This document shows, one piece after another, positions 47,249 through 57,688 of a stretch of 64,000 bases of DNA. The DNA comes from Pseudoalteromonas holothuriae. Its GTDB lineage: Bacteria; Pseudomonadota; Gammaproteobacteria; Enterobacterales; Alteromonadaceae. Position 1 is the stretch's first letter, and the number at the start of each line of letters is the position of its first letter. The position numbers were made by a program, and so were the translations under genes. The DNA is taken from positions 186,001-250,000 of the forward strand of contig NZ_CAMAPC010000002.1 of NCBI RefSeq assembly GCF_945859825.1, in the 5' to 3' direction. A model generated the notes under the pieces. The model did not search any database, had not been told where the DNA came from, and was given only the letters and a program-made list of their open reading frames with translations.

Positions 47249-48727
47249 TTGGAATTAGGCACGATTATTTCGTTAGTCATATACTTTGTGGTGATGTTAG
47301 GTATAGGCCTTTACGCCTATCGTAAATCAACCGGAGATGTTTCAGGTTATATGTTAGGGGGGCGAAATTTACCTCCCAGTGTGGCTGCTTTGTCTGCGGG
47401 GGCGTCTGACATGAGTGGCTGGATTTTAATGGGTTTACCTGGCGCAATGTTTGTGACTGGCTTTAGCAGTACGTGGATTGCTATTGGCTTAGTCATTGGT
47501 GCTTGGCTTAATTACTTTTTAGTAGCACCGCGATTGCGGGTATATACTGAGCTTGCCAGTGATGCGATTACTATACCTGATTATTTTGCAAATCGCTTTG
47601 AAGATAAAGGCAATGCTTTACGTATTGTATCAGCACTGGTCATTATTGTATTTTTCACTTTGTATACGTCTTCTGGTGTTGTCGCTGGTGGTAAGTTGTT
47701 TGAAAGCTCTTTTGGTATGAGCTACGAACTAGGCCTGTACGTAACAACTGGCGTTGTTGTCTTGTATACATTATTTGGCGGCTTTTTAGCTGTGAGCCTT
47801 ACGGATTTTGTGCAAGGCTGTATTATGTTCATTGCCTTGATTTTAGTACCACTTGTTACATATTCATTACTTGATACGCCGTTATCGTCCACGCTAAATT
47901 CTATGAATCCAGACATGCTAACTTGGGTTGGTGCTGGTGGTGCTATTGGAATTATATCGGCGATGTCTTGGGGATTAGGCTATTTTGGGCAGCCACATAT
48001 TATTGTTCGTTTCATGTCGGTAAGAAGTGTAAAGGATATGCCAACAGCGCGTCGCATTGGTATGACTTGGATGATTGTTGCTGCTTTAGGTGCCGTTGGT
48101 ACGGGCTTATTTGGAGCCGCTTATGCCCAAGAAAAGGGGATTGTTGTCGAAGACCCTGAAACCATCTTTTTAATTTTATCACAATTATTGTTCCATCCAC
48201 TCATTGCAGGGTTTTTATTAGCGGCAATTTTAGCTGCCATCATGAGTACCATTTCTTCTCAGTTGTTAGTCAGTTCAAGTTCTTTAACGGAAGATTTCTA
48301 TAAAATCTTTATACACAGAGAGGCAACAGACAAAGAGTTGGTTTTAGTTGGTCGTTTAAGCGTTGTAGTTGTGGCTTTATTCGCAATTTATTTGGCTTAT
48401 GATAGAGATAGCTCAATCTTGAGTTTGGTTAGTAATGCTTGGGCGGGCTTTGGTGCAGCATTTGGGCCTTTGGTTTTATTGAGTTTGTTTTGGCAACGTA
48501 TGAACTTTTATGGCGCATTAGCTGGAATGGTGTCAGGTGCTGCAACGGTATTAATTTGGATTTATGCGCCAATTACTATTAATGGACAAGTATTAAGTTC
48601 CATCATTTATGAAATTGTGCCGGGCTTTATTGTGTCACTCAGTGCCATTGTGGTTGTGAGTTTGGCAACAAAAGAACCCAGTGAGCCAATTCAAGATTTG
48701 TTTAAGAAAGTTCAAACAGAACTTTAA
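47249..48727 (+). CDS. putP: Sodium/proline symporter
   Basis: A 492-residue sodium:solute symporter with about 13 transmembrane helices, importing proline with sodium. Family segments are SGYMLGGRNLPPSVAALSAG, ASDMSGWILMGLPGAMF, ITIPDYFANRF, FGGFLAVSLTDFVQG and AAILAAIMSTISSQLLVSSS. Start: TTG at 47249 has a near-perfect AAGGAGGT four bases upstream and gives the short N-terminus usual for PutP; the longer TTG form at 47210 is rejected. The proline dehydrogenase gene putA is not in the window. Confidence 0.93.
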   Translation: MELGTIISLVIYFVVMLGIGLYAYRKSTGDVSGYMLGGRNLPPSVAALSAGASDMSGWILMGLPGAMFVTGFSSTWIAIGLVIGAWLNYFLVAPRLRVYTELASDAITIPDYFANRFEDKGNALRIVSALVIIVFFTLYTSSGVVAGGKLFESSFGMSYELGLYVTTGVVVLYTLFGGFLAVSLTDFVQGCIMFIALILVPLVTYSLLDTPLSSTLNSMNPDMLTWVGAGGAIGIISAMSWGLGYFGQPHIIVRFMSVRSVKDMPTARRIGMTWMIVAALGAVGTGLFGAAYAQEKGIVVEDPETIFLILSQLLFHPLIAGFLLAAILAAIMSTISSQLLVSSSSLTEDFYKIFIHREATDKELVLVGRLSVVVVALFAIYLAYDRDSSILSLVSNAWAGFGAAFGPLVLLSLFWQRMNFYGALAGMVSGAATVLIWIYAPITINGQVLSSIIYEIVPGFIVSLSAIVVVSLATKEPSEPIQDLFKKVQTEL

Positions 48728-48904
48728 CTTAACCTCAGGTTTGGATAAGGGGTTTGGCATAAAAAATATTTTTTTCAATATCAAGGCGCTGTTGCTTTTA
48801 TGCAGTAATTGCGGGCTATTACAAATGAAAGCAACGTCGAGAGTGAGAAAAATAGCTTTATTGGGCAAATTCGCTTATCTAGAACTGAGATTAACTTACT
48901 ACTG

Positions 48905-48938
48905 TTTTAAAAAAGCGTCGTTAGGCGCTTTTTTAAAA
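48905..48938. terminator. Terminator between putP region and the binding-protein gene
   Basis: TTTTAAAAAAGCG (48905-48917) and CGCTTTTTTAAAA (48926-48938) around an 8-nt loop. It overlaps the stop codon of the minus-strand binding-protein gene. The 200 bp between putP and this hairpin contain no gene I can support. Confidence 0.8.
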
Positions 48939-49832
48939 GCACTCTAAATTTCCCATTTCAATTATTCTTTGCGTCTCTCCTTGGTTACCAAATTGGTACA
49001 AACTTCTGTTGATGTCATCGAGTACTTGACGCCATTGTGGTGCCTTTTTGCTTAGAGCAAAGTATAAATGATTGTATTTTAATATATTGGTTTCGTTTTC
49101 AATATTGCTCAAAAGCTTCACTTTCATACTCTTGGATAGGTCAGAATAATTTACGGTAAAGCGTAGTACTTTTGGGTCACCAATAATTAGGTCTACACGT
49201 TTAGCAACCAGAAGCTTAACAAGTTGTAAATCATCAACCGCTTCTACAATCACAAATTCGCCATTGTCCATCATGGCGTCAAATTCCGGTGTATTTTGGT
49301 AACCTCTTACGACGCCAATCTTTTGTCCTTTTAAAGAATTTAAATTACCGTCAAAACGGTCTTTGTCACCTTTGCGCTTTAACAAGCCTACTTCGCCACC
49401 AGGAAATGAATTTGATAATGCAAGCATTTCTCTGCGTGTTTTACCGGTAACATAGTCTGAAGGTGCTGAATCTTCAATATAATATTCTGGCATGAGAATA
49501 TCTGCTTTGCCTGTTTCCACTTCCCTGACCGCGCGAGCCCAAGGCAAAAACTCAATATACACAGGGTAGCCTTGCTCAGTGAGCAATGCGATTGTAAATT
49601 GAAACACCCAACCTTTATTACATAATGCTTGCCCTATGTAAGGAGGCCAATCAAGCGTGACAATACGCAGCATCTTTTTGTGCCCATCAACATTATATAA
49701 GTAGCCATTTTTATACTCACTCCCTTGGACAAGTTGATAGGTTGCGTTTTTAAAATAGCCTACATTCACAACACTTTGCGCCGTGACTAAACAGGTTGTA
49801 AGTATTAACATTAGTGCTAGAATAATGCGCAT
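48933..49832 (-). CDS. Periplasmic solute-binding-like protein (SBP family 3)
   Basis: A 299-residue exported protein of the bacterial extracellular solute-binding family 3. The signal peptide ends VTAQ. Binding-fold segments include LRIVTLDWPPYIG, EFLPWARAVREVETGKADIL, GQKIGVVRGYQN and LVAKRVDLIIGDPKVLRF. WARA and the absence of ABC permease genes nearby suggest one of the orphan binding proteins common in Alteromonadales, perhaps a sensor partner. Ligand unknown. Confidence 0.82.
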   Translation of the reverse strand: MRIILALMLILTTCLVTAQSVVNVGYFKNATYQLVQGSEYKNGYLYNVDGHKKMLRIVTLDWPPYIGQALCNKGWVFQFTIALLTEQGYPVYIEFLPWARAVREVETGKADILMPEYYIEDSAPSDYVTGKTRREMLALSNSFPGGEVGLLKRKGDKDRFDGNLNSLKGQKIGVVRGYQNTPEFDAMMDNGEFVIVEAVDDLQLVKLLVAKRVDLIIGDPKVLRFTVNYSDLSKSMKVKLLSNIENETNILKYNHLYFALSKKAPQWRQVLDDINRSLYQFGNQGETQRIIEMGNLECF

Positions 49833-49911
49833 ATTAAATCTTAGCTAAGCTTTGCAGTGTATTGGTTAAGTTTAGAGAAGTAGCAGAATTTTTCCATGAA
49901 ATTTTAGGGAC

Positions 49912-49934
49912 AAAAAAACCGGCCGAGGCCGGTT
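49912..49934 (-). terminator. cysK terminator
   Basis: AACCGGCC-GA-GGCCGGTT (49917-49934); on the minus strand a T-run (TTTTTTTG) follows. It is 20 bp after the stop codon. Confidence 0.88.
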
Positions 49935-49955
49935 GTTTATTAATTTATCAACGAA

Positions 49956-50924
49956 TTATTGAACAAGCTCTTGTTCTGAAAATTCATCGGCAAACATTGG
50001 GCTTGATAAGTAACGTTCAGTTGCGCTTGGCAAAATAACCACAATATTCTTAGTGGCATTTTCAGGCTTTTCTGCGATACGCTTAGCTGCAACAACGGCT
50101 GCCCCAGATGAAATACCAACAAGGATACCCTCGTCTTTCATTAGTTGGTGTGCCATGGCAATCGCGTCTTCATTTGATACCAGTTCGGTTGCATCAATTA
50201 GTTCTAAATCAAGGTTACCAGGAATAAAACCTGCGCCGATACCTTGAATTTTGTGTGGGCCAGGTTTAACTTCCTCACCAGCCAAGGTCTGCGTGATCAC
50301 TGGTGAATCAGAAGGTTCTACGGCTACAGCTTTAACATCTAAACCTTTTTCATTTTTAAGATAGCGAGTAGTACCAGTTATAGTTCCGCCCGTGCCAACA
50401 CCTGCAACGAAATAATCAACTTTACCTTCCATTGCATCAAAGATTTCAGGGCCAGTGGTTTCAAAGTGAATTTTTGGGTTTGCTGGGTTTTCAAACTGTT
50501 GCAACAGAATATATTTCTCTGGATTGCTAGCTTGAATTTCGTTAGCTTTTTCAATTGCACCTTTCATACCCTTAGCACCTTCTGTAAGTACTAAATTTGC
50601 GCCCAGTGCTTTTAATAACTTACGACGCTCAAGGCTCATGGTGTTAGGCATAGTTAAAGTAAGTTTGTAACCACGAGAAGCGGCAACAAAAGCTAATGCA
50701 ATTCCGGTATTACCAGAAGTCGGCTCGATAAGCTCTTTGTCTTGAGTTAAAAGACCTGACTTCTCAGCTTCCCAGATCATTGAAGCACCAATACGACACT
50801 TAACACTGAAGCTTGGATTGCGAGCTTCAATTTTAGCGTATACGTTGCCGCCAGTTACACGGTTTAATTTTACAATTGGAGTTTGGCCAATTGATAAGCT
50901 GTTATCAGCGAAAATCTTAGACAT
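49956..50924 (-). CDS. cysK: Cysteine synthase A (O-acetylserine sulfhydrylase)
   Basis: A 322-residue PLP enzyme making cysteine from O-acetylserine and sulfide. The PLP lysine is Lys42 in NPSFSVKCR. The substrate loop [20 protein letters not shown] and the phosphate-binding [15 protein letters not shown] are present. The form is closer to CysK than CysM (length, [14 protein letters not shown]). It stands alone, with an ATG preceded by AAGGGAAAACA. Cysteine supply control through CysB is likely in this group but no operator is recognised. Confidence 0.96.
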   Translation of the reverse strand: MSKIFADNSLSIGQTPIVKLNRVTGGNVYAKIEARNPSFSVKCRIGASMIWEAEKSGLLTQDKELIEPTSGNTGIALAFVAASRGYKLTLTMPNTMSLERRKLLKALGANLVLTEGAKGMKGAIEKANEIQASNPEKYILLQQFENPANPKIHFETTGPEIFDAMEGKVDYFVAGVGTGGTITGTTRYLKNEKGLDVKAVAVEPSDSPVITQTLAGEEVKPGPHKIQGIGAGFIPGNLDLELIDATELVSNEDAIAMAHQLMKDEGILVGISSGAAVVAAKRIAEKPENATKNIVVILPSATERYLSSPMFADEFSEQELVQ

Positions 50925-51063
50925 TGTTTTCCCTTAGGTGATCTAGGTTTTACTTATTGTCACACTTTACTTTGCTTTATACAAAACTGAAGTAAAGAAT
51001 GGCTATAAGATATATCAAATTTGCTTATAGCCAAAAGAAATATAAAAATTGTTTTTTATTCCA

Positions 51064-53403
51064 TTACATTAACCACGCGTAGCTAAATTTTGCAAAAAAA
51101 GTTTTCTCATCCTTGGTTAATTTCGATAAATCATCATCTTGATAACCATTATCTGTAAAGCCGGCAAAAAACACTGTTTGTGGATTGAGCTTATAGGAGT
51201 ACAGAAGTTGTGTACTTAAGCCTTCGTAGCGTGCATCAACTTCATCGATATAATTTTGTGTATTTCTATTAATATCAGTATGGATAACGGCAATTCTTAA
51301 ATAGCTATTTATATTGAACTGGTAAGTTAAACGTATGTCGGATAGGTTAGCGGTATAGACTTTTGCCCCATCAGCGTTGAGAGTTTCATAACTGTGCCTA
51401 ACGTTTATTTCAAAATGCTTACCTAAATTAAGGTTAATGGCAGGGCGTGCAAAGTGCATATTGCCCACTCGATTATTTGCTAAGTCTACTTTATTGCCCG
51501 TACGCAAGTTTAAACTGGCAAAAAGGCCAGATACAGGTTTGAATTCTAGATAAGTCCAAAGCGTGTTTTCTGAGAATAGGTGGCTATTATTTTGTATTTT
51601 TAGGCTCGCTTTATTGTGTCTTAACCCTCGACGTTTTCTATGTTCAACACCAACATCTATGAAGCTCTGAAGAGGGCCATCTATTGCTATATTAGTTTGT
51701 ACTTCTTTTTCAATTAATGTGCCATTGTCATTGTGTGTGATATCCCAGTCACTATACCAACGCGCACGATTCCACCAATTATTTTGCTCGCCATACCAGC
51801 GATATTCAAAGCCAGTTAGAAACTTATTAAAATCAACTTGCGACATAAACCCCATGTCAGCGCGTAGCTCTCTATCGTAGTTTTGGTAGCTTGTGAAGGC
51901 ACGCCAATGTTTGGTGTTGTGTTCATAATTTAAAAAGTATCCTAGGCCATTTAAATTATCTTGCTGGAGCACCCTTAAGACTGATTCGTTAAAATCACAA
52001 TCTTGCCCTTGCATGCATTCTTCAGTGGGCGGATGAACACAGTCACCTTCGTCGCCATCACACAATTCTTCAGCAAATATATTGCTGTATTGAGTGTTAG
52101 AGCGCAATATCTGCACTTTGAATGTATCGCTGGTTGTTGGTTTATATTTTGTATCAATACTCACCAGTTGGCTTTTGTAATCTTGTGAATCTCTTAATGT
52201 GGCGCTTGTGCCGACAGAAAGGCCATCATTTATATCGTAACGATAACGAAGGGCTGCGTTGTTGCTCTTTTGTTCTAGAGAAACCACGCTAGAGCCTAGA
52301 TTACCAGGCACCATCACATTTAAGTGCTCATCATTTGTGATAAAAACTCCATAAGTGTGTCCTACCTTATTGCCCGACAATTTAACGCCAAAGTCGGGGG
52401 CAGCAATATTTCTGGTATGAATGAGGTTGAGGTGTGAAGAAAAATAATCCTCATTATCTAAAAAAAATGCACGTTTTTCGGGGAAGAAAAGGCTAAAACT
52501 GTTGTTAACGCTGAGTTGCCCTGTATCCGCCTCAACTTGTGAAAAATCAGGATTCAAGGTTGCATTTAAGGTGGTATCTGGCGTAATTGCCCACTTTAAA
52601 TCTAAGCTCGGCTCTGATTTGTCTTCGTCTTGCCAATCTGGTACATCACTGCCATCAATGTCACGGCTTTGAGATTTGCTCAGCACCATAGAGGGGATGA
52701 TGGCGATATTATTACCTTGTTTGGCTTTTTCAAAACCTGTAAATGTCGGCATTTGGCAAATCCAACAATTATTTGCGTGGGATATTTGCATATTCGATAA
52801 ACGCAGACGCTGGTCTCTTGGTAAGAATCGTACAAACTCCATAGCCATATTTTTTAATTGTTGACTGTCATCAAAGTTTAATACTCGTAAGGGAATTTCT
52901 ACTTCGACGGTATAACCCCTTTTATGAATTACGCCGGCACTATCCCAAATACCATTCCATGAGCTGTTCTCACTTTTAGTCAGCTCATTTTCTATCGAGT
53001 CTTGCTGTACACCTAAAGGGTTAATAAAAAATTGATATGCACTTCGACCACGATTGAATGAGTCTATCTTAATACCGACTAAATCATCGTTCCATGCTCT
53101 GTCTCTATCTCTGAAAAAAGCACGAATAAGATCAGGCTCAGAGTCATCAGCTTTGAAAGCGACAAACAAAGACTGACCATTTTCATATACGTATGCGGTT
53201 GTAGAAACAGGGCTTGGTATGTTTTCTTGCGGCCAAGTGATGTTATTAATGCTTATTTTTTTTGCTTGTTGCCAAACAGGTTCATTGAGTTGCCCATCGA
53301 TTGTTGCGCTTGAGTTGATAAAAGGTATGGGAGTAGTTTGTTCAGTAGCGTATACACCAGTCATAAAAACTGAAGTTAACGCTAAAATTGCATTGCGTAT
53401 CAT
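51064..53403 (-). CDS. DUF5916 outer membrane protein with CBM9-like N-domain
   Basis: A 779-residue exported protein. After a signal peptide (ending YAT) comes a carbohydrate-binding-family-9-like/DOMON-type domain at about 25-225 (SATIDGQLNEPVWQQAKKIS, SLFVAFKADDSEPDLIRAFF, VGIKIDSFNRGRSAYQFFIN). A DUF5916 beta-rich barrel-like region runs to the end (NPDFSQVEADTGQLSVNNSF, FFPEKRAFFLDNEDYF). Near residues 445-470 sits an acidic insertion with four cysteines spaced CX6CX7CX5C. Function unknown; a surface binding role is inferred. No operon partner. Confidence 0.85.
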   Translation of the reverse strand: MIRNAILALTSVFMTGVYATEQTTPIPFINSSATIDGQLNEPVWQQAKKISINNITWPQENIPSPVSTTAYVYENGQSLFVAFKADDSEPDLIRAFFRDRDRAWNDDLVGIKIDSFNRGRSAYQFFINPLGVQQDSIENELTKSENSSWNGIWDSAGVIHKRGYTVEVEIPLRVLNFDDSQQLKNMAMEFVRFLPRDQRLRLSNMQISHANNCWICQMPTFTGFEKAKQGNNIAIIPSMVLSKSQSRDIDGSDVPDWQDEDKSEPSLDLKWAITPDTTLNATLNPDFSQVEADTGQLSVNNSFSLFFPEKRAFFLDNEDYFSSHLNLIHTRNIAAPDFGVKLSGNKVGHTYGVFITNDEHLNVMVPGNLGSSVVSLEQKSNNAALRYRYDINDGLSVGTSATLRDSQDYKSQLVSIDTKYKPTTSDTFKVQILRSNTQYSNIFAEELCDGDEGDCVHPPTEECMQGQDCDFNESVLRVLQQDNLNGLGYFLNYEHNTKHWRAFTSYQNYDRELRADMGFMSQVDFNKFLTGFEYRWYGEQNNWWNRARWYSDWDITHNDNGTLIEKEVQTNIAIDGPLQSFIDVGVEHRKRRGLRHNKASLKIQNNSHLFSENTLWTYLEFKPVSGLFASLNLRTGNKVDLANNRVGNMHFARPAINLNLGKHFEINVRHSYETLNADGAKVYTANLSDIRLTYQFNINSYLRIAVIHTDINRNTQNYIDEVDARYEGLSTQLLYSYKLNPQTVFFAGFTDNGYQDDDLSKLTKDEKTFFAKFSYAWLM

Positions 53404-53514
53404 ACTGTTGAAACTGTCAAAATAATTTAAGTACTATTTAATATCATGCAATCATTGTAAACAAACGTTTCGCGATCGGTAGCAGTTAAACGCGGTCAAT
53501 TGATTTAAGGGCAT

Positions 53515-53600
53515 AATATTAATTTGATTAAAATATTGATCATTCAGGGGTTAAATGACGCGTGTAGAATAACTACATACTGAAATTTTTCTTATCTACT
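53515..53600. repeat. Interspersed repeat copy A (partial)
   Basis: Aligns with the left half of the repeat at 59551-59706: ATTGATCATTC, AATGAC, TGTAGAATAAC, ACATAC and GAAATTTTT recur in the same order and orientation. The right half is not seen. The remainder of 53404-53838 has no gene. Confidence 0.6.
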
Positions 53601-53838
53601 AGAGGTTGCTGATCTTTGCTGTGTTTTTTGTTTAGAAACAGTCTATTTCTTGTTTTTGCAAGGTACAGATAGGCTTAACTATAAACTGTAAAAAGTAGTA
53701 TGCAATTTTTCATTGAAATATCCATATACACCTATGCATAGCTAGCTTTACATCAATTTACAGACAAATGAATACATTAGTGGCAATCAGTTTATAAAAC
53801 ATGATACAACAACGCATCATTTTAGTGAGAGAAGTATT

Positions 53839-54984
53839 ATGTCGTTAATTCTTAAACTTATTGCTGGTATTTTAGGCGGTATCTTAGTTGGTTTTTATTT
53901 CCCAATGGGGTTGGTTGAATTATTGTACACCGCTAAGGTTATTATTGGGCAATTGATCAGCTTTACTATTCCATTAATTATTTTATTTTTTATTGCATCA
54001 GGTATTGCAGGTTTACCGCAAGGTTCAGGCCATTTATTAAGTAAAACTGTTGGTTTTGCTTATGGTTCTACGATCATAGCAGGTACTTTGGCTGTAATAC
54101 TTGTAAACGCATTTATCCCATTTTTTGATGGCGCAGTGGGCTATGAAGTGGCTGCAACGGTTGAAGTGCAAAGTTATATCGATTTAGAAATCCCGCCTTT
54201 AATGGGTGTAATGACAGCTTTAGCAAGCGCATTTATTTTTGGCGTAGGGATAAGCCAATTAAATTTATCAACGTTAAAAGGTGTGGTTGATCAAGGCCGA
54301 GATGTTATAGATGCTTTATTGGCAAAGGTGATTATTCCAGCATTACCAATATATATTGCAGGAGTATTCGCTGAAATGGCCGTAGCCGGCACTGTAGCAG
54401 ATACTTTAAGCACGTTTGGGGTTGTTTTGGTTGCTGCTATTGTAATGCATTGGCTCTGGCTAAGCGTTCTTTATGTCGGTAGTGGCATGTTGTTAAAACG
54501 CAGTCCAATTACTCTTATTAAAAATATGCTACCAGCATATTTTACTGCTATTGGTACAATGTCTAGCGCAGCGACTATTCCTGTATCACTAAGAGCAAGT
54601 AAAGCAAATGGTGTGAAAGACGAAGTTGCTAATTTTTCAGTGCCTTTATGTGCCACCATCCACCTTTCAGGTTCAACAATTACGATTGTTACGTGCGCGA
54701 TGGCGGTAATGCTTCTGTCGCCGTCGATGGAAGTACCTTCATTAGTACAGATGTTGCCATTTATATTTATGCTAGGCGTGGTGATGATTGCCGCACCAGG
54801 CGCGCCTGGTGGCGCTGTCATGTCGGCATTAGGCTTACTTACCACAATGCTTGGATTTAATGAGGCTGCGGTTGCTTTGATGATTGCACTTTATTTAGCG
54901 CAAGATAGCTTTGGTACTGCCTGTAACGTTACTGGTGATGGTGTTATTGCATTATGGGTTAATCGTTTTTCACAACGAGCATAG
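53839..54984 (+). CDS. Dicarboxylate/amino-acid:cation symporter (SDF family)
   Basis: A 381-residue transporter of the DAACS family that includes GltP, DctA and SstT. It has about eight membrane helices plus two re-entrant loops. The hallmark serine-rich re-entrant loop appears as AIGTMSSAATIPVSLRASK, and the second as APGAPGGAVMSALG; the substrate site segment is LAQDSFGTACNVTGDGV. It is about 30 residues shorter than typical GltP. The amino acid or dicarboxylate it carries cannot be settled by sequence alone. RBS GAGAGAAG lies upstream. It stands alone. Confidence 0.9.
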   Translation: MSLILKLIAGILGGILVGFYFPMGLVELLYTAKVIIGQLISFTIPLIILFFIASGIAGLPQGSGHLLSKTVGFAYGSTIIAGTLAVILVNAFIPFFDGAVGYEVAATVEVQSYIDLEIPPLMGVMTALASAFIFGVGISQLNLSTLKGVVDQGRDVIDALLAKVIIPALPIYIAGVFAEMAVAGTVADTLSTFGVVLVAAIVMHWLWLSVLYVGSGMLLKRSPITLIKNMLPAYFTAIGTMSSAATIPVSLRASKANGVKDEVANFSVPLCATIHLSGSTITIVTCAMAVMLLSPSMEVPSLVQMLPFIFMLGVVMIAAPGAPGGAVMSALGLLTTMLGFNEAAVALMIALYLAQDSFGTACNVTGDGVIALWVNRFSQRA

Positions 54985-55159
54985 AATACTATATTGCACT
55001 AAACTCAAAGGTATTTCTGATAGCATATTGACGTAATTTCCTTGTAAATATTTGGGTTTTTGTGTGTGAATATTTATAATTTTATATATTTATATGGTAA
55101 TCTTGGCCTGTCATGAAGATGAGATATGACGGCCAAGGTAACAGTAAGGGGATGAGCTA

Positions 55160-55810
55160 TTGATTAACGTACTTTTAGTTGATGATCATGAACTTGTGAG
55201 AACAGGTATTAAACGTATATTAGACGATGTACGTGGTTTTAAAGTGGTTGGAGAGGCTAAAACTGGCGAGGAAGCGGTGACGTTTTGCCGCCAAAACGAA
55301 CCAGATATTGTGTTAATGGATATGAACATGCCCGGTATTGGCGGTTTGGAAGCAACAAAGAAAATTTGTCGCTATTGTCCCGATGTAAAGGTTATTGTAT
55401 TAACTGTTCACTGCGAAGACCCTTTCCCAAGTAAGGTAATGCAGATAGGAGCCCATGGCTATTTGACCAAAGGTGCTGGCCCAGATGAAATGATTAATGC
55501 AATTAGAGGCGTTAACGCTGGGCAAAGATATATTGCGCCTGAAATTGCACAACAAATAGCATTAAATCAATTTAGTGGTCGTAATGATGAAAATCCATTT
55601 CAGTCACTGTCTGAGCGAGAACTACAGATCATGTTGATGATCACCAAAGGTGAAAAAGCACAGGATATTGCTGAGCGTTTGAATTTGAGTTCAAAAACCG
55701 TCAATAGTTATCGTTACAGAATGTTTGAAAAATTGAATGTCGGTGGCGATGTAGAGTTAACACATTTAGCGATTCGTCATAAAATGATAGATATTGATAC
55801 CACACGTTAA
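55160..55810 (+). CDS. uvrY: Response regulator UvrY/GacA
   Basis: A 216-residue NarL-type response regulator. The receiver holds phospho-acceptor Asp54 in VLMDMNMPG and conserved Asp residues in LLVDDHEL. The C-terminal LuxR-type helix-turn-helix is at about 150-205 (SLSERELQIMLMITKGEKAQ, LNLSSKTVNSYRYRMFEKLN). It closely resembles E. coli UvrY, partner of the BarA kinase in the Csr small-RNA pathway. Start: TTG, giving the family N-terminus MINVLLVDDHELVRTGIKRI; no ATG lies in frame near it. It lies 12 bp upstream of uvrC, as in many gammaproteobacteria. Confidence 0.95.
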   Translation: MINVLLVDDHELVRTGIKRILDDVRGFKVVGEAKTGEEAVTFCRQNEPDIVLMDMNMPGIGGLEATKKICRYCPDVKVIVLTVHCEDPFPSKVMQIGAHGYLTKGAGPDEMINAIRGVNAGQRYIAPEIAQQIALNQFSGRNDENPFQSLSERELQIMLMITKGEKAQDIAERLNLSSKTVNSYRYRMFEKLNVGGDVELTHLAIRHKMIDIDTTR

Positions 55811-55822
55811 TTTATCATTTTA

Positions 55823-57646
55823 ATGGCTGTATTTGATCACATTTTATTTTTAAAAACCCTAAGCACTGAGCCTGGTGTATATCGTATGTACGACGATGAG
55901 CATCAGGTAATTTATGTTGGCAAAGCTAAAAATCTTAAAAAGCGCGTCTCCAGTTACTTTCGCGTTAATATACCCGACAGTAAAACCCGTGTTTTAGTTA
56001 GTAATATTTGCCATATCGAAGTGACGCTTACGAATACTGAAACTGAAGCGCTACTGCTTGAAAATAATCTTATCAAAAAGTATCAACCCCGATACAATAT
56101 TTTACTCAGAGATGATAAATCTTATCCTTATATATTATTAAGTGGGCATAAACACCCTCGGCTTGCTTTTCACCGTGGTGCTAAAAAATATAAAGGGGAG
56201 TATTTTGGACCATTTCCCAGCAGTGCAGCGGTGTCTGAAAGTTTACGTTTGATGCAAAAGATTTTCCCTGTCCGTCAATGCGAGGATGCATACTACCGTG
56301 CACGCAGCCGACCTTGTTTGCAGCATCAGTTAAAGCGCTGCTCCGCACCTTGTGTAGGAAAAGTATCGGATGAAGAATATCAAGATCAAGTTGATATGGT
56401 TCGTCAGTTCTTAAATGGTAAGTCTCAGCAAGTGATAGCCAAACTTGTGGTGCGTATGGAAAATGCCAGTATGGCGCTTAATTTTGAGCTTGCAGCTAAA
56501 CATAGAGATCAAATCGCTCTATTAAGGCAAATGCAGGAACAGCAGTCAGTAGCTGGTAATTTTGCTGAGATGGATGTGATTGGCTTTGTACAGAAAAATG
56601 GCCTATGTGCAGTCCATATGCTCATGATCAGAGAGCACAAAATACTCGGGACGAAAACCTACTTTCCTAAAGTACCTAAAGGTTCTCAGGCGGATGAAAT
56701 ACTGACATCCTTCATCGGTCAATATTATCTAAGCGGTGGCACAAACAGCCGTATAGCCAAAGAGGTTGTATTACCGTTTTCATTATTAGAACAAGACGAA
56801 CTTGCTACTGCCTTAGGTGAAATTGCACAGCGCAAAGTGCAATTAAGGGCTCAGGTTCGCTCTGAGCGAGCGCAATACCTTGCTCTGGCAAATAAAAATG
56901 CCGCAAATAGCATCGCGGTAAAACAAAGCGCACAAGATTCTATAAATAAGCGATATGCATTATTAAAAGAGGCGCTGCAATTGAGCGACATTCAAAGAAT
57001 GGAGTGTTTTGATATTAGTCATACAATGGGTGAAAATACAGTGGCATCGTGTGTTGTGTTTGATAATCAAGGGCCCAATAACAAAGAGTATCGTCGTTAT
57101 AATGTAACGGGTATAACACCTGGGGATGATTATGCAGCAATGGACTTTGCGCTGAATAAACGCTACATCAAGTTACAAGATGAAGCGAAGGTGCCAGATG
57201 TTATTTTTATTGACGGTGGTAAAGGTCAGCTTGGGCGAGCAGAAGCGTTTTTTGCTGATTGGCCGCTAGATAAGTTACCATTACTTGTGGGGGTTGCTAA
57301 AGGCACCAGTCGAAAGCCCGGCTTAGAAACGCTATTAATTGATGGTGGCCGACGGACGGTTAACTTAGATGGCGACTCACCAGCTTTACATTTAATTCAA
57401 CATATTCGTGATGAGTCGCATCGGTTTGCTATCGCGGGTCATCGCAACAAAAGACAAAAACAGCGTAACCAATCTATGCTGGAAGAAATTGAAGGTGTTG
57501 GTCATAAACGACGCCAAGCGTTATTGAAGTATTTAGGCGGAATGCAGGGGGTAAAATCTGCTAACATTCATCAACTAAAGCAAGTACCCGGGATCAGCCC
57601 GAAAACGGCTGAAAAGATATTTAATCATTTGCATGACAAAGCTTAA
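55823..57646 (+). CDS. uvrC: Excinuclease ABC subunit C
   Basis: UvrC makes the two incisions flanking DNA lesions in nucleotide excision repair. The 607-residue protein has the N-terminal GIY-YIG nuclease (PGVYRMYDDEHQVIYVGKAK), a UVR domain that contacts UvrB near 205-240, the RNase-H-like C-terminal nuclease (MECFDISHTMGENTVASCVV, DVIFIDGGKGQLGRA) and tandem helix-hairpin-helix motifs (LEEIEGVGHKRRQALLKYLG). It is cotranscribed with uvrY and probably pgsA. Confidence 0.97.
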   Translation: MAVFDHILFLKTLSTEPGVYRMYDDEHQVIYVGKAKNLKKRVSSYFRVNIPDSKTRVLVSNICHIEVTLTNTETEALLLENNLIKKYQPRYNILLRDDKSYPYILLSGHKHPRLAFHRGAKKYKGEYFGPFPSSAAVSESLRLMQKIFPVRQCEDAYYRARSRPCLQHQLKRCSAPCVGKVSDEEYQDQVDMVRQFLNGKSQQVIAKLVVRMENASMALNFELAAKHRDQIALLRQMQEQQSVAGNFAEMDVIGFVQKNGLCAVHMLMIREHKILGTKTYFPKVPKGSQADEILTSFIGQYYLSGGTNSRIAKEVVLPFSLLEQDELATALGEIAQRKVQLRAQVRSERAQYLALANKNAANSIAVKQSAQDSINKRYALLKEALQLSDIQRMECFDISHTMGENTVASCVVFDNQGPNNKEYRRYNVTGITPGDDYAAMDFALNKRYIKLQDEAKVPDVIFIDGGKGQLGRAEAFFADWPLDKLPLLVGVAKGTSRKPGLETLLIDGGRRTVNLDGDSPALHLIQHIRDESHRFAIAGHRNKRQKQRNQSMLEEIEGVGHKRRQALLKYLGGMQGVKSANIHQLKQVPGISPKTAEKIFNHLHDKA

Positions 57647-57688
57647 GCATTCATGCGAACATAAAGAAAAAGACCTCACTAAGTAGTT

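Noticed and set aside
48681-48947. 88-codon plus-strand frame after putP
   Set aside because: It overlaps the putP 3' end and a terminator and has unlikely composition for a real protein.
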